This document shows positions 1 to 12,098 of a stretch of DNA of 64,000 nt, piece by piece. Below the pieces are notes generated by a model that did no database searches, had not been told where the DNA came from, and saw only the letters and a program-made list of their open reading frames with translations. The DNA comes from Macrocybe gigantea. Its lineage: Eukaryota; Basidiomycota; Agaricomycetes; Agaricales; Callistosporiaceae. The stretch's first letter is position 1, and each line of letters opens with the position of its first letter. A program made the translations under genes and the position numbers. The stretch spans positions 660,701 to 724,700 of the forward strand of contig SJRY01000111.1 in assembly GCA_011319805.1 (NCBI GenBank), read 5' to 3'.

Positions 1-618
1 ATTTACACATTGATTGATCGCCCTTAACTCGCTAGGGAATGAACTTCGATCCAATGTGGTCCGTGCACAAAAATTCCGACGTACTGTGTGTTGCTCGCGC
101 ATCTTCTTGTGTGCACCCTGTTGAACATATTTCTGCAGTTTCTGGGAAATCGCCCTCCCTGTCATGGCGATCATTATTCCTGCATTCACTTGGCCGGATA
201 TTCGGCGGCTTGCGCACTACCTTCGCAAACGGATGACTGCCAAGGCTGCAGTTAAAGTAAGCGGTTGTCTTATATTGAACGTCAGAAGTCGTTATTCATT
301 GTCTCGTGCTTCGCTTCGCAGAACTTCAAGCAAGCTTAATACCCACATTTCTTTACACACCACCATCGTCTCCGCATTCTCCGAGTTGTTGAAGAGACAT
401 CGCTCCAGAGAATGGACCTCCGCATTATATATCTACTAATGATAATCCCTCTACTCACTACTCCTCTTTCTGCCCTTTTCTCTTTGGTGTTTTCGGACTG
501 GAATCTTTCTATAGCTGGCTGCGCACGCTCTTTTCCGTTGTCTCATGTCCAGGTCGTCATACGTGTCATCCATACCACACATGCTCTCCTTGCATCTGCT
601 GCTACTCCATAGCCGTGC
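1..618. other. Left-edge stretch with no supported gene
   Basis: Only short overlapping ORFs (up to about 90 codons) occur here and none shows a recognisable domain or consistent splice structure. The stretch lies downstream of the prefoldin 5 stop codon. It may hold that gene's 3' UTR and the edge of an unseen neighbour. Confidence 0.5.
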
Positions 619-1261
619 TCAGCCCTTGGCAGGCGGCTGAGACTGAACTTGTATTTTCGACTGCATGATGTTGACCAGGTAGTTCATGTTGTCCCTTTTT
701 TTCTGTATCGTCTCTTCCAACTTTTCCAGGTTGGTGCGAATGTAATCGGCTTTATCTGCATAGTATTTCACGGCTTGATCGCGAGTCTGGGGGTGGTTAA
801 AATAGGCAAAGTATTGGCAAGCGTAAAGGACGAGTTAATTGAATCAGAGTTACTTTTTTCACAAAATAGCCAGTGCCGATATCGACTATAACATGCTCCG
901 GATCTGATATTTTGCCGGGAACGTACAGCGAGTTCGTTAACGGCACTAAAACTGTCTTATCTGTTAAGGACACGCGACATAGCTTTTGATTAAAGGTCAT
1001 CCATCGCGAACAAATCAAACGCACCACTGTTTTCCTTCTTCACTTCCTTGACATTTTCGATACACGTTTTGAATTTTGCTTGCGCCTGTCTCAGTTGCGT
1101 GAAGGAGTTCGTAAGATGACTGAGTTCCTGCGTCGTTAGATGTTAGTCCTTCAAGAGTTCGCGCACATGGCGAGCAAACCCACCTCTTCCAATTGTTTCC
1201 GAACGTCGGCGAGTTGGGCGAGGTCCAGGTCAGCTACATTGATCGTCTGAGGCTGGGACAT
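619..1261 (-). CDS. Prefoldin subunit 5 (Gim5/Pfd5)
   Basis: This is a subunit of the cytosolic hexameric prefoldin co-chaperone, which hands nascent actin and tubulin to the CCT chaperonin. The start at 1261 gives an N terminus beginning [17 protein letters not shown], typical of Pfd5. After splicing three short introns the protein has the alpha-class prefoldin plan: an N-terminal helix ([19 protein letters not shown]), a central beta-hairpin segment ([15 protein letters not shown], then [10 protein letters not shown]) and a C-terminal helix ending [14 protein letters not shown]. The length of about 150 residues is normal for the family. It is divergently arranged with the next gene, 86 bp away, so the two probably share a promoter. 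Family assignment is strong; exon borders were placed by eye. Confidence 0.92.
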
Positions 1262-1347
1262 TAGATATAGGCGTTCGTGTATGACGGATGGCTGCACTAG
1301 ATCAAGGCGGGTCGCAAAATGATCAGGTGATGGCCGCCCACAAGTGA

Positions 1348-2216
1348 ATGTTCATGATGTTCTTGCTCTCGCACTTCATTTTCCTTGCCCTCTCGCTTCT
1401 CGTTACAGCAAATACAGAGATCGTAAACTTTGCTGTTTCCGATAGCCATGATGCCTATATTCCTCATGCAGCTCAGTGGTGCGTCGCCGAAGCATAAAAA
1501 GGCAAGCAGACACGCTGACAGACGGAGTACTTCGCAGGCCAGTGTTAAACTCAACCCACCATGAACAGCAATTCAGCCTGCAACCGGCACCCAGAGGCCT
1601 TCCTTTAGACATTGTCTGCTCCAGCACGCAGAGTTTGGATAACCCAAACCCGTCTTGGCAGCCTTGTCCATACGAGACGTGGTTGGTTCTGGACGTGGCG
1701 GATGGCGCGTTCCAGAAGTATTCTAAGTTTACTTTGAGGCTCTCATGGCCCACTAATGTATGCTCGTTCTCGAATTTTACCTGGAAGGCATCTGAAAGTT
1801 TCTCCTTGACCCAACAGTTCCCATCGGATGTGTTCATGAAGGTCTTCAACCCAGAAGAGCTTTCTTCGTACCTTGGACTCAGCGAGAACGCGACACGCGA
1901 AGAGCGACCCTTAGTTCGCCGAAGATACGCTCGAATTCGGATCGTCGACATCGGCGTACTGACGCCGAAGGTCGGCATGAACTTCAAGGAGATTCCTGTT
2001 GAACTTCAAAAACCCCTTTCTGTCCCGGCCATGATCATCCTGGAGCCATTATATTTTGGTGTTTTACCTCCAACAGTTGTCCCTGTCGTGTATGCCATCA
2101 TTGGAATCTTGATTATGTCGAGCTTCGTCCTTCCCAGACTCATCGCATACTACGAGGCCTTCGCTGCACAAGCAAGGCAGGAAATAACTCGAGCCAACAA
2201 CGTCAAAACAGAATGA
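1348..2216 (+). CDS. Type I ER-type membrane protein, possibly Pga1-like (GPI mannosyltransferase II cofactor)
   Basis: The model has two exons (1348-1478 and 1538-2216, a 59-nt GT..AG intron) and encodes about 269 residues. The first exon supplies a signal peptide (MFMMFLLSHFIFLALSLLVT), which supports the chosen start. A lumenal domain of about 180 residues follows, with several cysteines and an N-glycosylation sequon. There is one membrane segment near the C terminus (VVPVVYAIIGILIMSSFVL) and a short cytosolic tail. Topology and size resemble fungal Pga1, the cofactor of the second GPI mannosyltransferase, and the 'RLSWP' motif would fit, but I could not verify this by alignment. It could be another small ER lumenal/membrane protein. 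It converges on the ABCA gene, with stop codons 92 bp apart. Confidence 0.6.
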
Positions 2217-2308
2217 GACCCACGTACATATCCAATCTATGTAAGTAGCAAACTAATAGTCCTCCGATACAATTGTATTTCTAATAGTAGACCGATGTAG
2301 TAATTTCG

Positions 2309-5300
2309 TCACGCAAAGCAACTTCGCCACCAAGGTCGTTTTCCTTGGCTGTCCTCCTCCTGGACGTCGTTATCCCGAATGACCTTCAAAAATACACTTT
2401 CAAGCGAACCCTTTTCTACCGTGTATTCCGAGAAGTTGCCATGCGTTGAGAGCATAGCGAATAATTGTGCGAGAGACATTCCGTTTTCCGAAGGAATCTT
2501 GAAACGAGTCGCGACATCGTCCGCCATCCGTGATCCGGGTATCTTCTGCATCAAGAGCCTTGCCTCTTCCACTTCGTCGGGAGTACGGCAGCTGAAGTGA
2601 ACTTCATATGTCGCATATCTATCCGAAAGCGAATCCGTCGTATCGACAGCTGAGATGGATTAGATGAATAAGGAGGTTCTATCGGTAATGTTGCTGACGA
2701 CTCATACCTAGGAGATGCCTGGCTAGGATCCCAACTCGGTTGGCCAAGGCGGATGCTTCCTCCATAGAATCTGGATATGTTATTAGCGAGAATGCCTCGA
2801 ACAAATACCGAACGCCACGTACGCGTGGTGATAATGACGGCCTTGCCGGAAGCAATATTCCTCAGTGTCTGCCACATTTCACGCTTCATTTTGGCATCAA
2901 TGCCGGTAGAGAACTCATCAATAAGCACGACAGATGGATTACCTAGCGGGTGTAAGTAATGAAATAAATTACGAGGTTTGAAAGGGTACCCTTACCCATA
3001 AGAGCAATGGCAAGGGAAAGCTTTCGTTGATTGCCTCCAGAGAGCTTGCTGGCCAGTCTGTCTGCATACGGCATAAGAGCTGTACTTTGCATGACGGCTT
3101 GTACGTTGTCGTGCAGTTCTTCAGATCGAAGCCCTTTGAGGCGGCCATAAATAATGAGATGCTCTCGCACAGTGAGTTGAGAATCGATCGCTGTAAATTG
3201 CGGACAGACTCCTAGCGCAAGTCTGGCGAGCCTCGGATGACGAATGACTGAGGTACTGTCAATAAGGACATCGCCGGAATCCGGAATAACGTCGCCGCCT
3301 GCCAGTGAGGCAAAGTCTACTTGAGCGAACTGCGGCAAGTAGCATGTATCGGACTCACGGATCATATTGAAGGTTGTGGTCTTCCCCGCACCGTTGGGAC
3401 CGAGCAATGCAAATATCGTATCCCTGTCGATGCCGAGACTAACGTTGTCCACGACTTTCTTTGCATGGTAAGATTTCGAGACATTGAGAACACGGAGAAT
3501 GTTTTGTTGATTCTCAGCTTCCTTTGCAGCAGCTGCGACGTCTTCCGGCATGTTTTCACTTGGAGGATTGGCTATTACATTGTTTTTCCCCGGTTTTGTT
3601 CGCCTGGGTAATAGTGACCCGGAATCAACCCAAACCAGGATGGCGAACAGCACTAGAGAGTAAACCATTAGGTAGAGAATCGGACCTCCGAATCGTTGTA
3701 TTGTTCCCATAGATGACGTGGTAACGACATTGACTCCATTGCAAAGGAGTGAGAAGAGATTCACAGACACTAATGCCCCTCTTGTCTGTGGTCAAATCCA
3801 TCCTTAGTGACGCCTTCCGAAACTCAAGCTTGAACACTCACTATACTAGCAATTGGCGAAACCAGCGATATGGTGAAATGAATAATGCTGATGATGTGAG
3901 AGCGTCGGATGTCTTGCTGTAGGTCAGGGTTAGGAGATACCCGGAGAGATAGAGCTACAGCAGTCATGAGTGACGATGGCAATACAGGCTGTCTACATAC
4001 CACAAAAATCACGACGTTATAACCCGCGACAGTCGCAAATGCTGCGAGGGGCGAGGTTGTGATGATCGAGGCACAATAGGAAAATAATGCTCCTGCGATT
4101 CCGTAAAACACGAGTATGAGCCACTAGTCACGACCATTAGCTGCATATCCTCAAGAAAGCTCTTTAGCAAGATGGCGTACAAAGAAACCCAACCCATGAA
4201 ACTGGTGCGATGCAACGGCGGCGAAAACTATAATGATGATTGTTGATAGGATCAGAGTAGGAATGGCATCGAACATGAGATGGCCCAGCCAGAGTCCGAC
4301 AGGGTCACCCAGGCCGTTCGACATCTGCATAGCTTGCACTGATGAACGACGTTCTCGTGAGACATAGAGAGTAGAATGCTGGAAACGCAGACTGAAACGG
4401 AACTGCCGTTTAGTCATTGACGCATGCGAACAAAATATGAAATTTTCACCATCACCGCTCCAAAGAACGCCATCCATTTCAGAGATACTAAGGTACCTCC
4501 TCCGATAGGTGGAAACGCATCGTAGTTGGCTCGAATAATAGTGGGTACACTTGCACCGTTCCCGGATGTATTCAATGCGTTGTTAAACAAAATATTTGTT
4601 GCCAAGTTAAGCATTGATGGTCCTATGAGGCTGGGGGGCGACGCCTCCCATGCGATGAGAGCCTCATTCGTCGCCAAGTTCACGGAAATGCCTCCTAGGG
4701 ATAAGTTGCGGTAGTTTTGATGAATAGTGTCAATGAACGTAGAATTATGACAACATTGGTCACGCGCAGTAATGCAGTAGTGTTTCCGAGTATATTGGTA
4801 ACGTCGGAGGGGACTGTAGAACACGCGAAGATGGACCAAATGTGAAAGGAACGAGTGGTGATGATGGGAGATAGAGAGGGATACTTGTCGAGTTTGCGAA
4901 CCTGCGGACGCACGTTTGCTGTTTTCCAGCGATGAAAACGAGTGGAATGGTGGAGCCTGCAACGGCGACTATTATAGTTAGGAGAGTTGTGAGCCAGCTT
5001 CGGCGAGCGATCAACCAGCGTTTATAGAATATTGTGAAAGCTTGTCGGAAAGGAGACATGGGTTTACCGCTTCTCAATTCGGTGTGTTCCTCATGCTCTG
5101 CCTTCTCAGATGAAGAATTTGCTGACAAATCGTCTTGCTGCTCTTGCGCATTGTGCTTTGACATCAGGTCAAGGAAGATGTCTTCAATGGATGTACCCAA
5201 AACGTCGTATGAGGCAATGCTGTATAGGTCCTTGTCCTTGTCAATAAACGACAGAATTGTTCCAATGACCTTTGTATCTCGGGATTTGAGATGATAGCAA

Positions 5301-8056
5301 GATTGAAGGGGGGATGGAGAAGTCGTGTAAGTGTGTGGTGCCAGATCGCGGATTCGTTGGAAGAGCTCCGTCCTTGAATTGATATCTCCCTTCTCGTCTG
5401 TGTATTTAAATGAGACTTGAACACTGTAGCCTTCACCGAGATCGCGCTTGAGGGACACAGGGGTACCGCTGGCTACGAGTTTGCCGGGCGCAGCAAGAAT
5501 GGCAATATGATCCGCTAGCAAATCAGCTTCGTCGAGGAACTGTGATCAACAAATCAGCAATGTCTACGATAGTCACTGAAGGAGGAAATGTCACATGGGT
5601 GGTGAAGATGATAGTGCGCTTTTGGCGGAACGATATAAGGGTGCGCCATAGTGCGCGACGGCTTAATGGATCGACTCCCGAGGTGCACTCGTCCACAAGC
5701 ACAACTTCACACAGCAGGCATTGCCATCAGATGGTATGACGTGAGTAGTTAGCGAGAACTCAACATACTGTTCGAACCACCGACCAGCCCGATGGCTAGC
5801 TGTAGCTTTCTTTTTTGTCCGCCCGACAAGGTGCTAGCATTTGCATGCATCTTAGATCCGAGATCGCAGTCATATAGCAACTGTTCAATGTCCTCGTCAT
5901 CTGAAGAGTACTTTGACCATTTGACAGCTTTCCAGACCCTTAAAGTCTGGAGGCATGTTAGCTCAGGGAATAGCACATTCTTCTGCGGGATGATGCCGAG
6001 AGTGCCGCGTGGCGGGCGTTTGTGCCCTCCCTCGAAAACAATAGATCCACTTGTACGACTCGTAAGGTTTCCTACAATGGACAGGAATGTAGATTTGCCG
6101 GCCCTACAAAACGCAAGGTGTTATTGACTGCTGTGTGATCGCCGAACAAATAAACTAAACGGACCCATTCGAACCGAGAAGAACAAATATCCCTCTCTTG
6201 GGTATGTCCAGAGAGAGATCGGCGATAGCAGGCACAGGCGGCTTGGTCCCGAACATAGAAGTCTTGAATGTTTTCTGGAGATTGCGCACGGATATAGCAA
6301 CGCCATCTGGAACGGAATCATTCCCAGCAACTCTGCGCCTTCTCCAGAACGCCCAAGAGCTGGTTTCAGGGTCAGGCACTTCATAGAGTTTGCGTTCCAG
6401 AAGAATCGCGAGATATGGCCAAAGGAACACATCGATCTGCAGGAGAGAATGGATTAGCGACAAGAAACCTTAAATAAGAGATACCGTACGATGGCTGCAA
6501 TAAGCAAAACCAAGAGTGTCAGGTGGTTGTCGGGGTCGCCCTCAAGTGCATTAGTAGGCTGAAGTTGGTTTTCATAACCTGCTATAGCCCGGATGGCGAA
6601 GACGTAGAATCCGGGAGGGAACAGGATCGAAAAGATAAAGGCAGCACCGTTCCCGGCTTTTCCAAAAACGAGAGCAATGATGACAAACACAATACCAACA
6701 ATGTCGTAGTGACAGCGGCAAGCTGAGGGCTCTTTCCGAATGGAGCCGCGACGAAGAACGACCAACTTGCGAGGACAAGACCCAGCAAGACATGAACAGC
6801 AAGGACTAAACCGATGTTGGTTGCTGAAAATATCCTATAGTGCCACGTCACGGCAACGATGACCCAGGCTGGAAGATAAGTGAGAGAATAGCTGATGTGC
6901 CATGACCTGCAAGTGTGTCAGTGGTGCTTGCAATACACACAGAAACGCACAGGAACTTTCATTATTCTAGCGGAATCGAGAAGACCCATAACTTCATATG
7001 GGCGGTCAGGAGAGTAGCTCTTTCCGCTGCAATTGCTCCAGGTAATTGGTATGCAATGCCACAGTAGCAGACGAACCTACACTCGCCTAAGCGCAGGTCC
7101 AACCATAAGCAATATGATCTTACAATGCGACGACGAGGAGCTCTCTAACACCTCTGACAAAGCCTACAAAAGAACCATTATCAGCCTCAGTTCAGACCAT
7201 TAAGCACCTCTTCCATGTACTCAGTCGGATATCCCTGGTTTGTTCTTCATTCGTAACCTCCGTATAGGGCCATTCTAATGGAGTAGGGAGTCGGACGTCT
7301 GTTTTAAGTTCGATGATAGCCTAGTAAATGTTAAGACGAATGTAGGTAGGAGGGAGAGCATTGATATACCTGATCTATAGCCCATTGTAATGGTAAGATC
7401 CTCTTTTCAAAATCACTGGCATGTTTGATAACGTCGACAAACGCTAAACCGGCATCCGCTCTAATGGTATAATTGACTGGGCGGGAGGCACTACTATTCG
7501 CAGGTATGTCGTTGAAGACAATGGCCGCAAAACACTCGGAAAGCAGATTGAAATTCTGTGGACACGCGAACGGGACGTCTGCAGGGTTTGCGACTTGTTT
7601 CACCGATTGCAACTGTCTTGGGGTAAATGACGCAGTTATATGGGCCATGATATCGGCAGGCGTTGGGACACTAAGTCCATCGGTTCCGTCGGCCCAGACA
7701 AGAGAGATCGAACCATCGAATTGGCTTTGTAGAGGTAGTATAGGAATGGAACTCCCAATACCATACTAGAAAGACATCTATAAGCGGACCACCAACGAAA
7801 GGAAACAGCTTGCATTGTTCGGTTTTGTAAGGAAAAGCTGTGCGACGGCTAGAAATATACCGTAAGCAACGGGCAATACGAAACTGCGTAGAATATTGAG
7901 CTGAAAGAGACAGTTTAGATGACGAAATAGGTCTTCAAAACCAGTAGGCTCAATTTCACTTACGAATGAATGCTTAGATAGCGCGATCCAGTTTTTCCAT
8001 ATCAGTGCCCGCAATTGGAGCCAAAATATGTTCGCCATCGTTTCAGCCGGAACCAA
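2309..8056 (-). CDS. Full-size ABC transporter, ABCA subfamily
   Basis: This is a membrane ATPase of the lipid/sterol-exporting ABCA type with two membrane halves and two nucleotide-binding domains. The N terminus ([17 protein letters not shown], at 8038, or six residues earlier at 8056) is typical of ABCA. A large extracytosolic loop follows around 7330-7770. NBD1 (about 5.5-6.4 kb) has Walker A GSNGAGKST assembled across an intron, signature [11 protein letters not shown], Walker B VVLVDE and an H-loop TTH. NBD2 (about 2.55-3.5 kb) has Walker [10 protein letters not shown], signature [11 protein letters not shown], Walker B LIDE and an H-loop TTHSMEEA that also needs splicing. Both catalytic glutamates are present. 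There are many ~50-nt introns. I found no obligatory frameshift in the NBDs, but the membrane segments were not modelled exon by exon. Its substrate cannot be read from sequence. Confidence 0.92.
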
Positions 8057-8626
8057 TTGTGTATGGCCGTCAATGCGAGGAATTGAGGACCGACATCCGG
8101 AGACTTGAGCGGACTAGGGGAAGTGTGCCGAGTCGAGTTATATTCCTGGGAGCATTTGTATAGCGCACAAGGTCCTTCGGCCACCAGGTTGTCATCTCGG
8201 CATAGTCGCCAAAATTGCTGTTGAAGGCCCTCATTTGGACACGCGTTTCACAGCAGCTCTGTCGAAAGGGCGTCCTCGGAGTAAACAATGGGAATTTTGC
8301 CACGAATCTGTCCTTCTATTGATAGAGGCGCAGCAAATGATAGACGCTGTCGTTATTGGCACACATTGCAAGACGCTGCGGAAATATGAACTGTGGCACT
8401 GCAGCATGTGCCTTGCATGCAAGAACATCAAGAGAAACTGCACATACGCTGCCCGAAACGCCAACCACTACCGCTTCGCACTTCCAAATCAACAAGCAAA
8501 TCGAACCAAAAAACTTGGCATCAACAGGCCATCAAAATTTTCGGTTTCCGCCTTAGAGAGACGAGTTTGGTCGGGAAGAACACCCAAAATTCGAGTTACA
8601 AGAATAAATAGAGAACAACAACAGGC
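8057..8626. promoter_or_regulatory. Divergent intergenic region between ABCA transporter and swi5
   Basis: The two genes point away from each other here, so this roughly 570-bp stretch should contain both promoters. A 139-codon ORF on the + strand spans much of it, but it is not in frame with the Swi5 start and has no recognisable domain. I saw no clear TATA box or other defined element. Confidence 0.4.
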
Positions 8627-9204
8627 ATGTACGCAAAAACATCGACCGAGGTAGTACCTTTAACTGGTTATCCTCGTCGTTGACATCTCCATTCGTGTTT
8701 AGAAACAAGAAGCTCGCGTTTCTGCGTTGAAGGCTGAAATTGAGGCGTTGCAATGCGCGCTTGGGTTTGCTATTCATGCCAAACTGGATTGCCAACCGTT
8801 AAAGATTTCGCAGTGAAGGAAAAGATGCGGATAAAATAGTCAAAGACCATATCAAGCTCCTTCATAAGTATAACGAAGCCAAGGATGCCGCGCAGGCAAG
8901 TAAAATCTCCAGTGAATGTCATTTCATCATTAATTCAAAGGCAGATTCTCATCGGAAGAGTATGTTGTTCTGCCAGAGCCAGCCCAACTCGTTCATTAAC
9001 CAAGGATTTTGGCAGCTGGCCACTTTGAGAGAAACGACTGTAAGGCAAATACATGAGGAACTGAGCTCAACTGGACCGAATGAAGGTGACGGACACACGA
9101 TGTCCCCTATCGCGAAAATCCTGTCTATTGTTCATTCTCTTGTCCTTCTTCGTCGTCAAATGATGCATATATCCAGCTTGTTCCAGGACCTGCCCATATT
9201 CTGA
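8627..9204 (+). CDS. swi5: Swi5, recombination mediator subunit (Swi5-Sfr1/Sae3 family)
   Basis: Swi5 works with Sfr1 (or Mei5 in yeast) to load and stabilise Rad51 and Dmc1 filaments during homologous recombination. Exons 8627-8650, 8703-8764, 8814-8895, 8945-8959 and 9016 onward join into one frame. They give a coiled N-terminal part (ARVSALKAEIEALQCALGG) and then the family's diagnostic block: IVKDHIKLLHKYNEAKDAAQ, then LIGRLA, then VRQIHEEL. The third intron (8896-8944) uses a GC donor, and only that choice keeps the frame. Canonical Swi5 ends soon after the HEEL motif. Here the frame runs about 45 residues further and overlaps the 3' end of the opposite-strand RCC1 gene, so a further intron or an earlier stop is possible. 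Identity is solid; the 3' end is uncertain. Confidence 0.88.
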
Positions 9205-10440
9205 CTGACCGACACCCTCCATTACCGTCCTGATCAGCCGGCCACAGCTTTACAGGCATGAGAATATCGGTCGTGCTCCCCGTCCCGAGGTTCCCATGTT
9301 CATTCCACCCCCAACCCCATACTTCCCACCCGCAGACTGTGTTCCTTGATCGCAGCAAAAGGACATGTTCTGTGCCACAGGTTATGCTGCATTGCTCGGC
9401 CCGAGCGAAAGAGAATGGCAATTCCACAGGTACCAACCCATAAACCCTGTCTGATCTGACCGGGATCGCGCAGCCAAGCTGACCGTGGTTATGACTGCCC
9501 GTGGCAAGGATTTGACTATCTCCATTGTCGCCTCCTATGCCCAGATATGATCCATACCACGTACAAGCCGCAGTCCTAGCATTGACAACAGCATTAAGCC
9601 CTTGCAGCTGACCCTTCCGATTAGACCCAAAGGCGCGAATTTTACCCGAAGAATGCAGTATGATCGTATGTTGGTGACCTAGTGCTACAGAGACAATCAA
9701 GTCCTTGGCATCTTCTACCGCAACAATTTGGGGAGATGGAACAAAGGGTGGCGCGTGGGTCCTCTCGTTTGTAATATGACCCAGCTGACCGTGCCGGTAG
9801 GCACCCCAGCCCGCAAGAACGCTACTATAAGACCCATCCGACCAGCTTGCTTTCAGTTGTATAATTATGTGGTGCGGTCCGCATGTGATTGACTGGACAA
9901 TGATCGTCTTCTCGTCGATGATTGCGTTTCCCAGACGCAAGTGGGAGAATGTGATACGGAAATTGAAAAATCTCCCTTGCGTTTGCCTCGACCCCCAGAT
10001 CGCCAAACGTGTCCGCGCCCATTGACAAGACAACGTCTGGCGCATGCGCCGATGATAAAACGACGAACGACGTCTCCCAGGCTGCCGATATAAGTTTATA
10101 TTGGTACCGGTGTATTTCTGTTCAATTCCGAGGTTCAGCGGTCTGAAATGTTGGAAGAATGAACATCCTGCTGATATGCTGGACCTAGTTGGCCCGACGT
10201 CCCATCACCACAGCCCCAAAGACGCCTGCGGACATGACTTGTATGGCCATTGTGGACCTCCGCGAGTAACATAGTGTGGTTGGCGCCGCTAGCAATGTCG
10301 ATGATATTGTGGATCTCTGGAGGCAGCGTCTTGCCGCCACAACCAAAGAACGAGCAATGCTCGAACCGATGAGAGTCATCTTCAGATGCGTTTGCTAGTT
10401 GACCGCGAGCATTCGAACCCGCCGACAATAAGATGTGCAT
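9125..10440 (-). CDS. RCC1-repeat protein (Ats1-like), reading frame apparently broken
   Basis: The protein begins MHILLSAGSNARGQL and contains repeated RCC1 blades such as GCGDGTSGQLG, GADTFGDLG, GWGAYRHGQLG and GWGWNEHGNLG, predicting a seven-bladed propeller of about 400 residues. Such proteins act as Ran exchange factors or, like yeast Ats1, in diphthamide/elongator-related functions; the short size suggests the second type. Frame changes without room for an intron appear to be needed near 10150, near 10090-10120 and near 9955-9985. Protein similarity continues across each break, so these look like single-base indels, either true mutations or sequence errors. The gene converges on swi5 and their coding ends overlap by about 80 bp. 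Confidence 0.75.
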
Positions 10441-11495
10441 TCCCAATAGAGAAGACCTCACCGATTTACGCTGTGGAGGCCGGGAATAGCATCTCCAGCG
10501 TCCAGTCACGCTTTTTGCTGGGAAATGACGTAAGAATTAAGTGACAGCGTGATGTTAGAGCCCAAAAGGGGCGTGGGATCACGGTAAAGCTTTCCGAGAA
10601 CATTCGCATTTGCGGAGACAAATTAGCTGCTGTCCACCTCTTCGCTTTTGTTTTGTGGATGGCGGGGGCAAGTGCATCAGGACACCTAGCAATGTCAGGA
10701 TTTTTGCAGAGGGGAATGCCTTTGCGAAGTCCATTCCATTGAGAAGTCGTTGGCTTTGGCTGATCCCCACAACGATCCACATTCTCTTCGCAATACCTTT
10801 GACAAGAACTAGCAACTCGATGCCAACTGGGAGACATATGATTCCAGAAGGCATCAAGCTTCGTGTCACATGGGCAGGACACCAGGATTATTATTTCACC
10901 ATTCCTACTCGGGTCGCGGGTGGCTCCCACCTGCTCAATGTGCCCACCTACTGGTGAAAGATATGTTATCCGACACTTGTCTACATGCTGTTTGCTGGGA
11001 ATGTTGCTTCATCTTAGATTCTTGGATCCTTTACCCTGTCGAGGCTATTATAGTGCGAAACCAATAGAGTAGGTGGCGCAATTATTTTTCGGAATTTTCT
11101 GCCAGCATGCCGGGGTTCTGCTCAGCGGCAGAACCTGGCAAGTTACCAAATAATCACCGAGTATCTGGAGACTCAGATACCTCAGATATCTCGTTCAGTG
11201 CACACCAAACTCGATACATGGTGCTTAGTACACCTTAGAATTTGCCATGCATAAGAGGCCATCAATCGGAGATTGTTCGTGTTTATCAGATAGATAAGAT
11301 CGCCTGCGACCACGACAGACAGCAGGCGACAACATTCTATCAAGGACGAACAACCCAGTAACCTCATCGCACGGTCGACAGACCGGTACCTAAGCATACA
11401 GTATACATATTATATGATGCAGAGATGAAATTGTTGGAAGCGCTGCTTCCATCAGCACTACTGCAGATAATGGTTTAACGGCATCAACTTCCATG
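10441..11495. other. Intergenic/unassigned stretch upstream of the RCC1 gene
   Basis: This holds the presumed promoter of the RCC1-like gene. ORFs of 154 codons (-, 10466-10930) and 115 codons (+, 10610-10957) overlap each other, lack recognisable domains and do not splice into anything larger. From about 11000 to 11460 the sequence is AT-richer with no coding signal. It is where the missing C-terminal part of the adjacent Spa2-like gene would be expected, and nothing resembling it is present. Confidence 0.4.
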
Positions 11496-12098
11496 TTAGC
11501 CGAGACGTTGAGTGGCACTTACGTCTTCCTTGAAATCGGGGTATCTCCTGAGGAGTTCGGTGTGAACCTCATTGGCCAGATCCTCGAACTCAGCTGTGTT
11601 CAAAGTGGCAAGCTGCTGACGGGCCTGAGAGCGGGACAACGGGAAGCTTGCAGGGGAGAAGACGAACGGAGCTGCGCGAGCTCGACGGTCAACATGCCGA
11701 ACCGCGAGGCAGATGAGGTTCGGTATTACCATCGGGACGATAACGTCTGCGGACGATCTCGTCGTATACGTCGGTAGATGCTTCGTGTAGTTGATCGGTC
11801 GTCAATAAACGTAGCTTCTCTCTGGTCGTTATCCGGGGAGCTGTGGGTTCTATTCACCGGCCGACTTCACATAAGTCCGCTAGAATTCAGTTTTTAAAAG
11901 ACACGGACGTTTCTCTAGATAACCAGCTAGGTACCGGGTGAGCTCTTCGTAGTGAGTTCTAAAATCAGCGACATAGTCGATGGGCTTGGGAGAGGGTGCT
12001 GGTGGGATGTCGTCTCTAAACGTTCGCAGCTGGCATTCTAAGTCTTCATGGCGATTATGAAGATGTGAGAAGGCAGCTTCTGAGGATAATACGTTCAT
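11496..12098 (-). pseudogene. Spa2/GIT-type SHD domain fragment (possible truncated Spa2 paralogue)
   Basis: After splicing (intron 11850-11908 and one more near 11670-11730) this encodes both Spa2 homology repeats. The first reads DYVADFRTHYEELTRYLAGYLEK, then REKLRLLTTDQLHEASTDVYDEIVRR. The second reads QARQQLATLNTAEFEDLANEVHTELLRRYPDFKED. In fungi this double motif opens the long polarisome scaffold Spa2, which anchors MAP-kinase kinases and cell-polarity factors. The start MNVLSSEAAF at 12098 fits. After the second repeat the frame meets a splice donor (GTAAGT), but the next plausible acceptor leads straight into a stop, and none of the remaining several hundred residues of a normal Spa2 is seen. 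It is therefore a truncated copy, a pseudogene, or a short SHD-only protein. Confidence 0.6.

Noticed and set aside
1403..1987. A 194-codon minus-strand ORF
   Set aside because: It is antisense to the spliced + strand ER membrane protein, whose signal peptide, intron and transmembrane segment are far more convincing.
8235..8654. A 139-codon + strand ORF upstream of swi5
   Set aside because: It is out of frame with the Swi5 start, has no domain, and overlaps the first swi5 exon in the wrong frame.
10466..10930. A 154-codon minus-strand ORF as a gene
   Set aside because: No domain, no supporting splice sites, and an overlapping open frame on the other strand. It cannot be told from chance.
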